This document shows positions 48,257 through 61,400 of a DNA stretch of 64,000 bases, piece after piece (within the stretch, counting starts at the first letter, position 1; each line of letters opens with the position of its first letter). The notes under the pieces are model-generated. The model saw only the letters and a list, made by a program, of their open reading frames with translations, did no database searches and had not been told where the DNA came from. A program made the position numbers and the translations under genes. The stretch is from Takakia lepidozioides (taxonomy: Eukaryota > Streptophyta > Takakiopsida > Takakiales > Takakiaceae): assembly GCA_030704615.1 (NCBI GenBank), contig CM060731.1, positions 16,864,001-16,928,000 of the forward strand, given 5' to 3'.

Positions 48257-49419
48257 AGTTGGGCTCGCAGTTGTTGAGGAATACATATTTAGGTGCACGC
48301 CTCAAGATGCCAAGAGCTGCTGTAAATATAGGGCAGTAGGGCAGAGGCTCATTTATAGTTAAACTTATTTTCTGAGCAATAGAGGAACAGAACTTTAGTA
48401 GATATCTGTTGCAATGGAGATGCACGTTCTTCCGATTATGATCCTCCAATTTTTGAAGTGATGGATGTTTGATGGTTCTGACTCGAGTCGTCTACATATA
48501 ATGATCTCTCCTCGGAAAAATGTAATTTGCTACTTCATCATGTTCGTGTGATGAGTTCGTGTATCAGCTTCCAAAGGCCGCCAGAGAAGAGAGAGAGAGA
48601 GTGGCAGAGAAGAGGGGGTAGGCAACAGCAGTGTTTGAAACCTGAATCAAAAAAGTTGAGCAATTCATTTTCAACAGTAAGATAGAACAGACTTTTGTAA
48701 CACTGAAGGCGCTTCAAAGGGATCGGTTCTAAAGGGTAGCTGCCCGTATTATACCGAATGTTTTACCCTATTTGGACAGGCCGTGGATGCCCTCCATGCC
48801 TGCCCGTCTCGACAATGAATTGTTTTTTCGTGCCCGCGGGCAGTTAGGGCAGGTGGGAGACCCTAAAGTATTGGGGGGGGGTCGGGGCGGGCAAGAGAAG
48901 GTCGGGTCAACCCGGGTTGGTCGCACGGGCGTGGTGGCTCGCGTTGGTTACGCTTCAACCGATGCCCCCATCTCTCTGTCTCCTTCCCTCCTCTCTCACA
49001 ACACTCTCACTCGCAGGCCGTTTCCTTCGGGGGCCCCCCGTGCTACTATAGAAGCGGTGCTGCACTCTGGGCCTGGAATGGTTGTAGCAGGAGGAGGAGT
49101 TTCATGTGTGGTCTTGCTAGGTAGTTGCTTTGGTGCGTTCTTGCTTGCAGCAGAAGGTGGAGGATTTTAGTGGCGGGGGAAAGTGCAGGGTTTGAAATCG
49201 GCAAAAAATCCGGGGAGCGAGGAGGGGATCTGGCAAACAAGTTACTAGGGCAGGGGTTGGTGAGGGAAGATTGGAAGTGGGATGCCGGTTTCTGAGGGTT
49301 TGGATATCTAGGGTATGACAGTAGCTTTTGGGCCGTGAGCCAGCATTGGTGCTCTTCTAGTTTCTGGGGGATCCTTGGCGCCTTTGTTTGGAGAAAAACA
49401 GACTTCATAGGCCGTGCGA
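48257..49419. other. Spacer and probable promoter/5' UTR of the TRAF1-like gene
   Basis: A (GA)n run lies at about 48581-48603. The sequence turns GC-rich after 48770. A pyrimidine-rich stretch (CTCTCTGTCTCCTTCCCTCC) at 48971-48990 suits a plant 5' leader. Overlapping open frames on both strands are explained by the high GC and are not supported by motifs. Confidence 0.5.
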
Positions 49420-52400
49420 ATGGCGTGCCATTCAAGGGGAGACTATGGGGAGGCTGCGCCGTCAGAGGCGCCCGTGTCATCGAAGCTGCATTCGGCGGAT
49501 TCGGTGTCAGAATGGCGTTCTCGGGAGCAGCTTGAACCGTCGCCACCGTCAACGTCTCCTGCTTACTGGGACACTGACGACGACGACGATACCAATTCGT
49601 CTTCTGTGATTGGTATTCGCCTTGCTCCCAGTTTTTCTTTGTGTGTGTGTGTTTTCAGGAAATGGGGCTGCGCAGGCGCCTGTTTTCGAGCACAGTAGTC
49701 ATCCAACGTTACACATTTTTCACGAGGGAAACCCGGGCTTCTATATTTGTGGCTCGATTCTGCCGTCCAGTAGGAAAGGATTCTGAAGTGTATCAGTCTG
49801 TCATCGTTGGAGAAAGAAGGTGGAGTGTTTAGGTCAAATGCTTTTGGTCGTAGCTCCACGTCATTCGAGCTCTAAGAATGCTGCTGGCTTCACCAGGCAC
49901 GATGACAGCTCAATAACGCCCTGAGCTTTAACCGTGGTGAATGGGAAAATGTCTAAGTTCAAGAAATGGGATCTATGGCTGATGTATGTGCGCCTCTTGT
50001 TTGATCTATAGGTCAGCAGGTCCCACACGTCTAAATCTGACAACCAATGAGGTGGCATGCTTAGCATATGTGCTACATGCAACATTCCCCTGATGTTGTT
50101 TTGTTTCACCTCTGAGGTTTTGTTTTTCTGGTTGGGAAGTAGTTCCACTGCGAGACTGACCTTCTGCTGAAATCAGATTGTGGTCCTCATTTTCCTTTAT
50201 TCTGAGCAATATTTTACCCCTGTCATATTTCATCTTTTTCAGGGTGGCCACAAAGGTGAGGAAAGCTCTTTGTGCTTCTTAGTTCCTCTAACTATCAGCA
50301 AGTGTTACTAATTCTGGTTGTATACCAGAATATGAAGCATTGGCCTGTCGAATCCTTATTGAAACCTATTTGTTCAATTTTGTGGTACTTGTCTACACAT
50401 GCAATCAACACCTCAAGCCCTATTCCTTGATGTTTGAATATCTGCCATGTGGCCTGCAAAGGAGTTTGGACAATCTGACAACTGCGTTGCAAGCCACTTT
50501 GCACAAAGTGGTGTGAATTCCACCATCAGTTTACCCATTTGGGAAGGAAGGTTCATGATATCTGTCCATGCATATGTAATATGGCATGGTGGCACAAAAT
50601 CTAGTGCATTTTTATCACATTCAGGTGTTAGAGGGGGCCTAACACCCCTTAGAGTAGGAAGTCTTTAGCCTTTGCTGGCTGCTTGTCACTCTCTACATGT
50701 CATAATAGCAAGTGTTGACTATCAGTGGCTGGACATCTCCCCCAATGGGATGCAGATGTTTGGGCAATGACTGCAGGTCACCACCTCAACCGGTTTAGCA
50801 AGTTGGGGAACAAACTATTTTTAGGCAAAAAAGAAGTTCAAGCAATCACCTCACTGATTGGTTGATTAGAGGCTTAGGAAAGACCTATCTAAAATACAAA
50901 GGTGCCCAAGCAATCCCAAGAAAGAGAAAGAAAGATTTTGCATATGTGTAGAAGTAACCCTGGTTAAGGGGAATGCTGTTGTGGTCTTTGATGGGCCTAT
51001 CATAAGTCAGCAGAGATCTCTTGGTATGCAGATCAATGGCGGCTGTGGTTTTTATTGTCTTTGTCAAGGTAGTCACAAGGAGTTGGGTATGGAAATTAAT
51101 CATGAAATTTTATGGATAGAGATTCCCTCTTGGTGAAACATTATCCCAAGAGCATTTGGGCTTATGAGGTTTCTGGTTAATAGAAATGGAGTAGGAACGG
51201 TTAAGGGAGGTGCTTGTAGCATTCTGACCTTAACAAAACACCACTGTGCAACCAACGACATGTGGAGAGAGTATTTGTTCTCTCATTGTGGTTCGGCTCC
51301 TGTCCAACTTGTCTTAAAGTATTGGACATTAGTATTACCACTTTACACTATTTTATGACTATCTCTTTACATTCCCACCCCCAAAATGAAATAGTAGAAT
51401 TAAATGTGTTTACTCCCTTCAAAGCCTTCTACCACACAATTTTTGCATGTTGTTGTCTGCTGGAATGCAGTCCCTCAAGTCATGTCTCTCATGTTTATGA
51501 TTTTACTTCTGTCAATGCAGTCCTGCAGCTGGAAGTTGCTCCGCTTAATGGATTCTGACCAGCTTTATGACCTTCATCATTTTTCTAAGGGAGCTCAACC
51601 TATGGGATTGTGCTGGTGCAGGACCCAAGCCGTCAGATTTGTACGGGAAGTTCACGTGGAAGATTGAGAACTTTTCCGAGATTAGCAAGCGAGAACTGCG
51701 CAGTAATGTCTTTGAAGTTGGTGGATACAAATGGTGAGATATTAAGGATTATCCGAAAAAAAACAGTAGTTGATTTTACGACTTACCTGACAATGTAAAT
51801 TTTCTAAGCATAAATCAAGAGTAGGTTTTCCCTGCTATATTTTCTGTCTGTCGTTGGGAGAAAGTCCATAAATTGGATGTGTCCTTGGGAAACTATGTGG
51901 AAGTAGGTGGACCTCAAAACATTGAAGACACTATATGGCTCCTATGTCCAGAGTTTACTCGTCTCTCACATTGATTATATCTGTCTCCTGTGTTACACTG
52001 CATTGTTTGTCTTTCCTCCCAAGATTCTCAGGATTCCCATCTTCCTCACTGCAAAACTGGATGATTCAATACACTCCCTGGAGGTCTTACTTGAGTTATT
52101 AGACGCTGTCTTTTCCACTTCTGCACCTAAGAGATGCAGATTTACTAATTATGACTTAATAGTGGTCCTGCCGCAGTAGGTGTCAATGTGTTCTTGTAAC
52201 TATGGATGTCAGTTGGATCTGCAAGGTCTAGCACAGCTGCAGTGGTTTCGAATGACCTCTATTTCAAATCTTTTTTACTGGTTTGATCTGTTAGGTTCTA
52301 TTAGACAGAACTGAGGGCAAACTTGTGCCAAAAATGGCTTGCAGGTACATTTTGGTCTATCCCCAAGGATGCGACGTGTGCAACCATTTGTCTCTATTTC

Positions 52401-55400
52401 TGTGTGTGGCTGACTATGACAAGCTCTTACCTGGTATTAGACCTGATCACCATGTAACTCTCACCATCTTGACTGTCTTGTACCTCTTTGTCACTTAATA
52501 TAGCTTTTCATCTGTCGCTCTTGGGGATGCAAGCAACAGTCTTTTTGCTTTTATGGTTATTAGTGATACGTGTACATAAGTCTCCTCTCTATTGCTCATT
52601 CTACTGTTCTGGTTGTGTCCACACGTCATATTCAGGAGGTGCTGATGGCTTTTTGAACTGGAGTGCAGGGTGGAGCCATTTTGCGCAGTTCACCATTGCT
52701 GTTGTGAACAAGGATCCAAAGAAGTCCAAGTATTCAGGTTATTCTTTCCCCTTTTAAGTCAAAGCAACCTCTTACTGCATTATTGGATCACAGACCAAGT
52801 TCAGGAGTCAGAACTGTCATTGGATGCCCACATCTGTTTGGGTTCTGTCTCTGGGAGTTGTCCAGTAGGCACGCATGCTGATTTTCTATTGGTTAAAATT
52901 CAAATCCACAGGTGGGTGGAAGTTTCAAAGAGTATTCCTGGTTGTTTCGTTTCCATTACATGGCTTGATGGCTAGTGCCAGCACTATAGGACATAGTGAT
53001 GTGGGTCTCTCCTGCTTCGGGCACTGTGCTGTGTAAATTTTTAGTGTTGTAACTTAGAGATGTTTCTTTTCAGTAGTTTCCTTCACACAATTTATGAGCC
53101 AGAACTTCAATGAAATTTTTTCTTTTGGAGCAGGGTAAAGCACCTCTGGCCCTTTAACCCTTTGTCCTAGCTGAAAGAACGTTTGTCTAGGAAGTTTATA
53201 GTGATAGCAGGGTTGCCTTAGCCCACAAACACAAAAGAGGTCAAGGTGGTCTATAAGGAAGCCATTAGGAGGTCAAAGTGTTGACTTTCTGAAGTCCAGT
53301 AAGTGATGCTATCATCGATCAGTCGTGTCAAATTGATACCCTATCTATGACATTGTTCGTCCTTTTTGTCTTTACGGGGGATGTGCAAAGTGTCTAAAGG
53401 TCTTGTGTTCATTGTGGAGGATTACAGACACATTGCACCGGTTTTGTAAGAAGGAGCATGATTGGGGTTGGAAGAAGTTCATGGAGTTGTCCAAAGTATT
53501 GGACGGTTTTACGGTAGCAGATACACTCGTCATCAAAGCCCAAGTTCAGGTCATCAGGTCTGTAGCCATTCCAGGAATCTCTGTAGTTTGTTCTTAACAC
53601 CATGCTGGTAGTGTTGGTGTTCCATACGGTTCTAGGACCTAATGTTGATTTTATGTCGACATGGCTGTGTAAGGGTCAAAACTGACATGGTATTGCATTT
53701 GTGCTTATAGAGAGAGACAGACAGAATTGACTGTTCCCTGGGCGCTGGCTGTGATATGCCCATGAAGCCATAGGCAATAGACCTTACCCCATTTTGGACA
53801 GAGCTGGAAAATGAGGGAGAGGGAGGAGATCAAGGGGGCTCCTACCCTCGCGGAAGGCCCGATCCAGTAGTGTAAACTGAAGCTGATTCTCTTCTTCCAA
53901 ATATTCTCACCCCAGACTTCAAACCCAAGGAGGGCCACAGTTTTCGGCATTGTCTTGAGTCTCTCCAATTGAGCAAAGAGAGGGCCTCTTGTCCAGAAGA
54001 AGACCGATCAAAATGCATCAGAATACGTTCACTATGCTCACCTTCATGCCGACAGGTTGGACGTATGGTCTCCCCTTCTCCCATCTCTGCGATTACTTGA
54101 TAGAGGTAGGTAGCCTACTGCCCAGCGTGGGATGTTGTTCATCAGATGCCGTGAAGACACTCAGATTATATTTGGGTGGGGCTTCAGCTTGTTCACTCTA
54201 TTGTGGCGTTCCTTTTGTTGACCTCATATCCTCGAACTACTTCTTAGGAGGTTCACCCTTCATAGATTCAAGCATCTAAAATCTCATCCTCACTCATTTC
54301 TTCGGCTTGGCCTGTTTGACAGATCTGTCTACTTCCAAGATAGAGTCAATAATGTCAGGATGCCTTGTCTTGTTCACTTCAGCCAATTGATACCTTCTTC
54401 TCACATTGAACTATCTCTTTTCCAGATCACATTTCGCCCTACAAATATGAATCATAAACCAGCAGTTTTGTAGGAAGCTGCTGTGGTGGTCTAAGCTGTG
54501 TGGCTTCAAGGTTACTCCCTGATTTGTAAGATAATAGAACTGTCTTCGCTATTGTGTGCAAGGGATTGACTCTGATCGAGTATCCATGTCGCTCCATGCC
54601 CATTCTAATGTTATTTCTTCTTTATAACCTTTGGCCATGGTGGTTGGGAAGAACTCTATTCGTGAACTCATGTAAATTCACTTGTTTGCTCTGTAAACTG
54701 AGGCAAATATACTCTCGAATAGCTTCCTGCCCGTTTCAACAACTTTCAATATGAACCACCCTCTGGCAGTCCTGTGAGATTCTTAGTAGGACCAGGATCT
54801 CTTCTTCTCCTGACATCACTCAACTGTGGTTGAAAGAAAGAACAGTGGTGCTCTTGCATCAAGTCTCTGTTTTATGGGCTCTCTTAAGCCCTATGCTTGG
54901 AGAAGTGTCACCCATATCTATGCCAAAACTTCAATCCTAGATTTTCTAGCTGCCGATTCTTAAGAAATGTTGGAGAATGGGACAGAAAGAAATAAAGTAC
55001 GAATGGACCTAGAATCTACTACACGTGTGTGGAAGAAGTTCAATTCGTTCCTTTTGATCTAGCACGCTTATGATACTCCAATTACACAGGTAACAAAAGA
55101 GCCCTCACAGTTGATCCCTGAATCTGGAGGCTCTAAGCACTAACCAAAGTCCACTATGCCAGCCATAGGGTATTGGAGGGCTAACAAAGAAGACACAATT
55201 GGTTTGGCCCTACTTTCTCCTCCGTGAGAGGAAAATGTGATTAAGACACAACATGATTTATGTTCACTCTTCCCTTCTCTTGCAGATTACTAACAACCTT
55301 GGAGTACAGTATTTAGCTAATCCCCCTGCATCAGTGAAGCCTGTAATCTACAATGGCTGCCAGGATCTTGGTGTCTCCCTCGTGAAACACAGACTAATAA

Positions 55401-58400
55401 CTGGATTTCCAGAGTTTTAAAAGCTTATTGATGGCATCAGGACCCTGCTTACTTTGCATTCAATGCGCTATGAGTACATGGTTTGTTGTTTCCAATTGAT
55501 CAGCCTTAGCCAATGTTTTGCACTTGTCCAGCCGGAGTTTGAACGGGACATTAACTGGAAACATCAAAAGCCTTCATCGACTGCTTCTAAGCTGCACTAT
55601 AGATAGATCTCTCAGTGGCTGTGATGATGACCACTGGTATAGTGAAACTCCAGAGAGGCATGATTTACAAATTAACCTGGATAGTTGGCTCTGAGGTAGT
55701 GCCGTACCCTAGAGCTGGACATGGATTCAGTGCGATAGCAGCTAGCTCACAGCCAACAACCATCTGTTTGCAGGAACTAGTGTCTATACCAGTATGGACT
55801 GGCATAGCCAGCATGCCAGAAACCACAAACTCGACTAGAGCACTACTGTTGGTGTTATAGATGTGACCTTGTGGCCATAGACCTCGTGCCCAGTTTGGAT
55901 GGAAACGGAGGGAATAGACACTACCTTTGTGACTTACCTTGATATAAACAGTTGGTTTGGGCTTTTCAGATACCCTCTAGAAAGCCCTGTGAACAGAGGT
56001 GCAGGAACCATGGTCTTGATGTTCCTGAAGTCAGTCTCTGGTGAGAACACCCGAGACAATGTATTAGAAAATGGATATGGACTTCAGGTTGCCCGAACAT
56101 TGGGCAATTACAATCTCCTTTTCCTCTCTGCACCTGTTTATTGTTCAAAGGGCTCCCTGCCCTGAGTTTAAATTTCAGTCTAGTGCTGAGGTAGGCCCTT
56201 CAGAGACAGAGACAAAGTTTGCTGGTGGAAATGCTTTATAGCTGGTAAGTTGCAGCAGACTGACTCGTTCATTTACGATTTGAAGCTGATCTTTGAAGAA
56301 TATCTTTGGAGGCTGCACAGATGAGGCCTCGTTTTGAAGAACGTGGAGGAATCACTATTACCTTCAAGCCTATGTTGTTTGAGCTTTCTTTAGAGCCCAC
56401 AGATACTACTGTGAGGGGTATCCTGGGTCATGTCTATTCTGGGCAAGCTTGGCTTCAAAGCATCCATGGGTCTGTGTCTACTTTGGGTAACTTTGAGACA
56501 ATTATTACATCCTTTCAAACAGATGCGTTATTTTGAAGGTCGAGGTATGAAGTGGATGCAAGGGTGAAATTGTGTCATAGAAGAGATTGGACTCATGAAT
56601 CTTCTGCTGCAGAATTGGGAGGCAGCCACTTCATTTGTGAAGAATCCTTCTATCTGATAGTCTCCAGTTGTAGAAGCAACATGCAGTAACCACACATAGA
56701 AATTTTCAAGGTGACCTTTTCTCAAATCATGAGATGTGTTTGTCACAAGGAGGGAAAGCTAGATTGTTTTCATTTTTTGGTCAGTATTCTTTGTGTTCTG
56801 ATCGGCCACCAGGAGATAGACAGAAAAGCAACTGCAAGACGGGCTATTGCAAGCAATTCTCTTTGACAAGTCTATTCACCCACTTTTGGGTTTTTCTGCA
56901 GGGAGAATCCCCACCGCCCGTTCCGCTGCCTAGACTGCCAGTATCGGAGGGAGCTTGTCCGTGTCTACCTGACAAATGTAGAAGGTATCTGCCGGCGTTT
57001 TGTGGAAGAAAAGCGAGAGAAATTGGGAAAACTCATGGAAGATATTCCTCGCTGGACCAGGTAACATGTGCAGACAACTATTGCACCCAGTAGACTCATT
57101 TCTGACAAGCCAGACCCATTGAAAATGAACGTACTCATGAGACGTTTGCCATAGCCTTGTGGCCATAGACTCCGGCCAGTTTGGGTTGACAGACCTATAG
57201 AGTGGAATGAAAGAAAGAAACTTTAGAACATCGACAGGGCAGAGGGAGAGAGAGGAGGCCACAGTTTGCATTGTCCTTTAGCAGCACAACTGTCAGATGA
57301 TGATGCTCTACCCCCCATGATTCTGGTTATCCGCTTTGCAAACTGTGCAGCTTGGTGTTGCCCCTTCTTTCCTAGTGCTATTTTGTCCACTAGATGCCAG
57401 CTGTGTCTGGGTTTGTCCTTAATTCTTTGATGTTCTTTCCATTCAGATGCAGTGTCGTAGGAGCAGTTCGTTCTCTTGTTTGTGGTGGCCCCCTTCCACC
57501 CCCAGGCTCTGTTTCCTTGTCCTTGCTCTCTCATGGAAACATTTGTGGAAATTATTCGATAGTTTTTATATACATCTCCCTTACCTGCAACAGACCCTGA
57601 TGGCACTAGTACTGGTGGTGGGAGCTTGTTATGATCTGTGCAGCTTCCAAGCATTTTGGGGAGCGGTGGAAGACACTTCTCGGCGCCGGCTAGCTCGTGA
57701 GAAGACCGATGTGATACTGAAGGCTGTGGTAAAACGTTTTTTTAACGAGAAGGAAGTCACTTCGACATTGGTAATGGATGCTCTCTACAGTGGGTGCAAG
57801 GCTCTCGACTATCATAGCCGCAACAAAAAGGGGAAGATAAACGGTGTGGATATGGAGGAGGCCATCAATCCTGTGGTGTGGGTTGACAAGGATGCATTTG
57901 TGCTTGCTGGTGACGTGTTGGTGTTGCTGGAGCGGGCTGTTTCTGAGTCACTGCCTCCCTACAAGGATGACAAGGGACCTCAAAATCGCACAAAGGTTTG
58001 TGATGTTTTCGGTCTGGTGTGTGTTATTTCTGTCTCTGTCCACCCTTTGAATGTTTTTTGAATAATTCTCTCATGCAACTCTGATTCTTCAATTTTTCTT
58101 ATGGAACTACACTGGCTCAAGTAGCTGACACCTGCAATAAGTTTGTTGCAAAATTGGATCTCATCCCTTGCTTTGGAAACCCTGATGCCTTTTTTTGCCT
58201 TGGATTCATGCTTTCTTTAAACTGAACTCAGGTCTCACGTGGGGTTTGACTGCAGGATGGTAGCTCAGGAGATGATTTTGGAAAAGACTCTGTGGAGCGT
58301 GATGAACGGCGGTTAACAGAGCTTGGAAGGCGCACTGTGGAAATGTTTGTGCTTGCCCACCTCTATACGTATGTGACACGTCCACTTATTCTTTGTATTA

Positions 58401-61400
58401 GAAGCTTGGATTTTGTTTCCTGTGAAGCAATTATCAAAGTAGGCACCATTAACATGTTAGTTGCTGCCAGATCTTTCCTCTGGGCTGCAAGGTACTGGCT
58501 CACTTGGAAAGCCAGTGTTGGTTGTAGTGTAGCCATTTTGTTCCCAAATTTGGAAGATGGAGATAGGGAAGCTATGACTGACTGACGTAATTGCAAAAGG
58601 AGGTTGTCTGACAAAGTCTGAAGTGCTGAATGGGAGCTTTTTAGAGAAGTTTTGAGCTGGATGGGGATGTAGCTGGTCGATCATTGCTACAATGACCACA
58701 AGCAATCACCAGGCCTTGGGACCCATCTGCAGCAATGTTCTACCAGTAATCCCCCTGTACAGATTGATGGAAGACGTATGAGAGTAGATATTTAGCCAAA
58801 TTTGTATCTAATGTGCGACGCAAAGTGCACATAGTGTAATTGGTTTAAAGTGCTTTGGGAAGACTCTACTCCTAATAGTACTTGTCTTATGCGCGCATGC
58901 ACACACAAGAGAGTCTAAGGCTGACGGGAGTGACATGGGGCAGTGATCGAGTGGAGGTGGCGTATAGGGAGGCAGTGGCCTTGAAGAGGCAGGAAGAGCT
59001 TATTCGGGAGGAAGAAGCTGCTGGTCTGGCTGAGACTGAACTTCGGGCCAAGCGTGAGGCAGCTGAGAAAGAGAAGCGCTCCAAGAAAAAACAGGTTATT
59101 TTCCAGGGATGGAAGCTCAATCTACCTACATGCAAGATTGTGGACCCAATGTTGAGAGAAGGGTCCACGGTATGAAGCATTGTGTTGAAATTTCAATCTG
59201 ACCTGGATGCATTCTGAGGGACTCTTGAACATCAGAACAAACTTGGTTCCAAAGAGTCATAAAAGTAGATGGTGTCAATGGCATGTCCATGACCATACAT
59301 GTTATGATGGACTCACCAGTGCTCCTAGGCAAGGCTTTCGTGTCTCTACCGGAGAAGCCAGGCCTACGGGCAAAGACTTTCATTAAACTTGTCTCAGGCA
59401 AATCAAAGAACATCTCGTTACATTTTGTGGTCTCAACAACTTGAGATAGACTTTAGAAGAGTCTTTCACTTTCCATTTGTTTTGGCCGAACTCCTAGCAA
59501 CAGCTCAAATTTGTGAGTGCAGCTTTCCTGATCCTCGGTTCCCTGTAGTTCATGTTTTGGGCAATACCTCTAAGAACAAAAGCTTTACTTGCAGGCAAAG
59601 CAGAGGAGGAAGGACCGCAAGGAAAAGGACAAGGAAGCAGAGGAGAAGCGCGTGCGATTGGAACAGGAAAACCGTGAACGGCAGTCTGACGTGTCTAGGG
59701 CAAAGGATCGTTTGCTAAAGGATCGTGAGATTTTGTCACTTACTGCAGCAGACTCTGTAGAGGAAGATGATGATCTGAGTGGTTTAGACACAGTAGATGA
59801 TGTTGTAGTAGGCACCTTAGGGCCGGCCACAGAGGATGGGGATGTAGACCATGCTGGCTGGGAGAGAGAAGGCTCATATGGTCAAAGTGGCTCAGAAGCG
59901 GCCGGTTTCAGTGGTGCACTTCTGGACGAGGGTCTCACTCGAAATGGGAGAGGGGGACGGAAGCACCAGGGTCCTGCCCTCGATGATAGTTCCTCAACCT
60001 GTTCATCTGACTCTCTCCCATCTGTGCGACCCTCTATGAATGGCTCATTTGGCTTACGTCCTGGGTTGCATGAGCAGAACAACACAGTTCTTAGCAGGTC
60101 TGTCTTCACCCCTTAATTTCTGTGTGTTAATGAGTGAATCTCTCTTACTGTGTCCTCAATCTCACAATTGGGAATTACCATGTGACTCGCAGTGGTCTTT
60201 CCACCCTTTACTGGGGTGACATTGCTACCTGTGCTGTTTCCCAGAAACCCCCATTCACCTCTCATTTGTGTTTTCAAACAGCTGTTTCAGTTGGTTGGCT
60301 GGCACAGTATCTTCGGCCCAATGCTACAGCTTTAGCAAACTATTACAGTCTCTCTCTGTCTCCTCCTCTCCCACCTTTAAAAAATATTACTGTCCACATG
60401 TCTCTACCAGTTCCTATTCAACTCTTCTACTGCTGACTATTTTTTTCTTATGTCTCATTCTCTTTCTGCATTTGGGTGTAGTTTCCTACACTCATCATGG
60501 CCTTCTGTGGGGATGGTGTAGAGGGAGAAACAGAGTGGACAGTGAAGGATATGATAACGACAGGCGCTTCATGGAAGCAGAAGGCATGCTGCGAGTGACT
60601 GGATTGGACCCCAGTGGCCCTGGGGAAGCCAGCAGTAGCAGTAGTTCTACTGGGGTGGATGCTGAGACTGTCATCCTTTCCCTCAAGGAGCGGGTGCGAT
60701 GGCTTGAGCAACGCCTCTTCGAAAAGGTTTCCCTTCCTCTCTATTCTGTTTTCATTTCTTCGCAGCAATGGAAGGGGGGTAGTGGATTCATGATTGCCAA
60801 TGTTGTGTAACCATTTTGAGAAGCGTACTTGGGCTTCTTGATTGCAGGAGGAGGAAGTTGTGATGTTACAAGAGCAGCTGAGCTTGCTGCAGCACCGGAT
60901 GGGACTTGACCGGCCCCAACACCACCGCAGTGTGTTGGAAGAAGCTGCTGATGTTTGTAGGGCTGGCCCCCATGGTCCCACAAGCTCTCTCCACTTGGAT
61001 GGAAGCAGAAGTGATGTCTCAACCTCATCAGTACTCTCAGATGCGAGTGAGATCCCTGATGTGGAAAAGGTTATCAACCAGCATAGTAGATCCAATAGAG
61101 GAACACCTGCCACAAACGATTATGCACTGGCATTTAATGGAAACTTAGCACCTTTAGGTGCACTCTTTCTGTCCCATTCAGGCAGTAATGGTGACAGCAG
61201 TAGCTGTACCTATAGTTTTAACTCAGCAAAGCTGGATGTAGCCAAGTCACCAGCCCCTTCCCGGAGTCGAAACTCCGATTCATTCCGTCCCCCTCGAATG
61301 GGTACCCCAGCAGGGGCTTCCTCCGTCCCTGCTACTTCATCTGTGCTTGATGATTCTTTAGGTGTGGGTCATTCAAGCACATTATGTGCTCCTTCATCAG

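Noticed and set aside
49046-49552. 168-codon minus-strand open frame opposite the first TRAF1-like exon
   Set aside because: It is a shadow of the GC-rich leader and exon 1 of the plus-strand gene, with low-complexity Pro/Ala/Ser content and no motif.
60448-61113. 221-codon minus-strand open frame
   Set aside because: It overlaps two well-supported exons of the TRAF1-like gene on the other strand and has no family resemblance.
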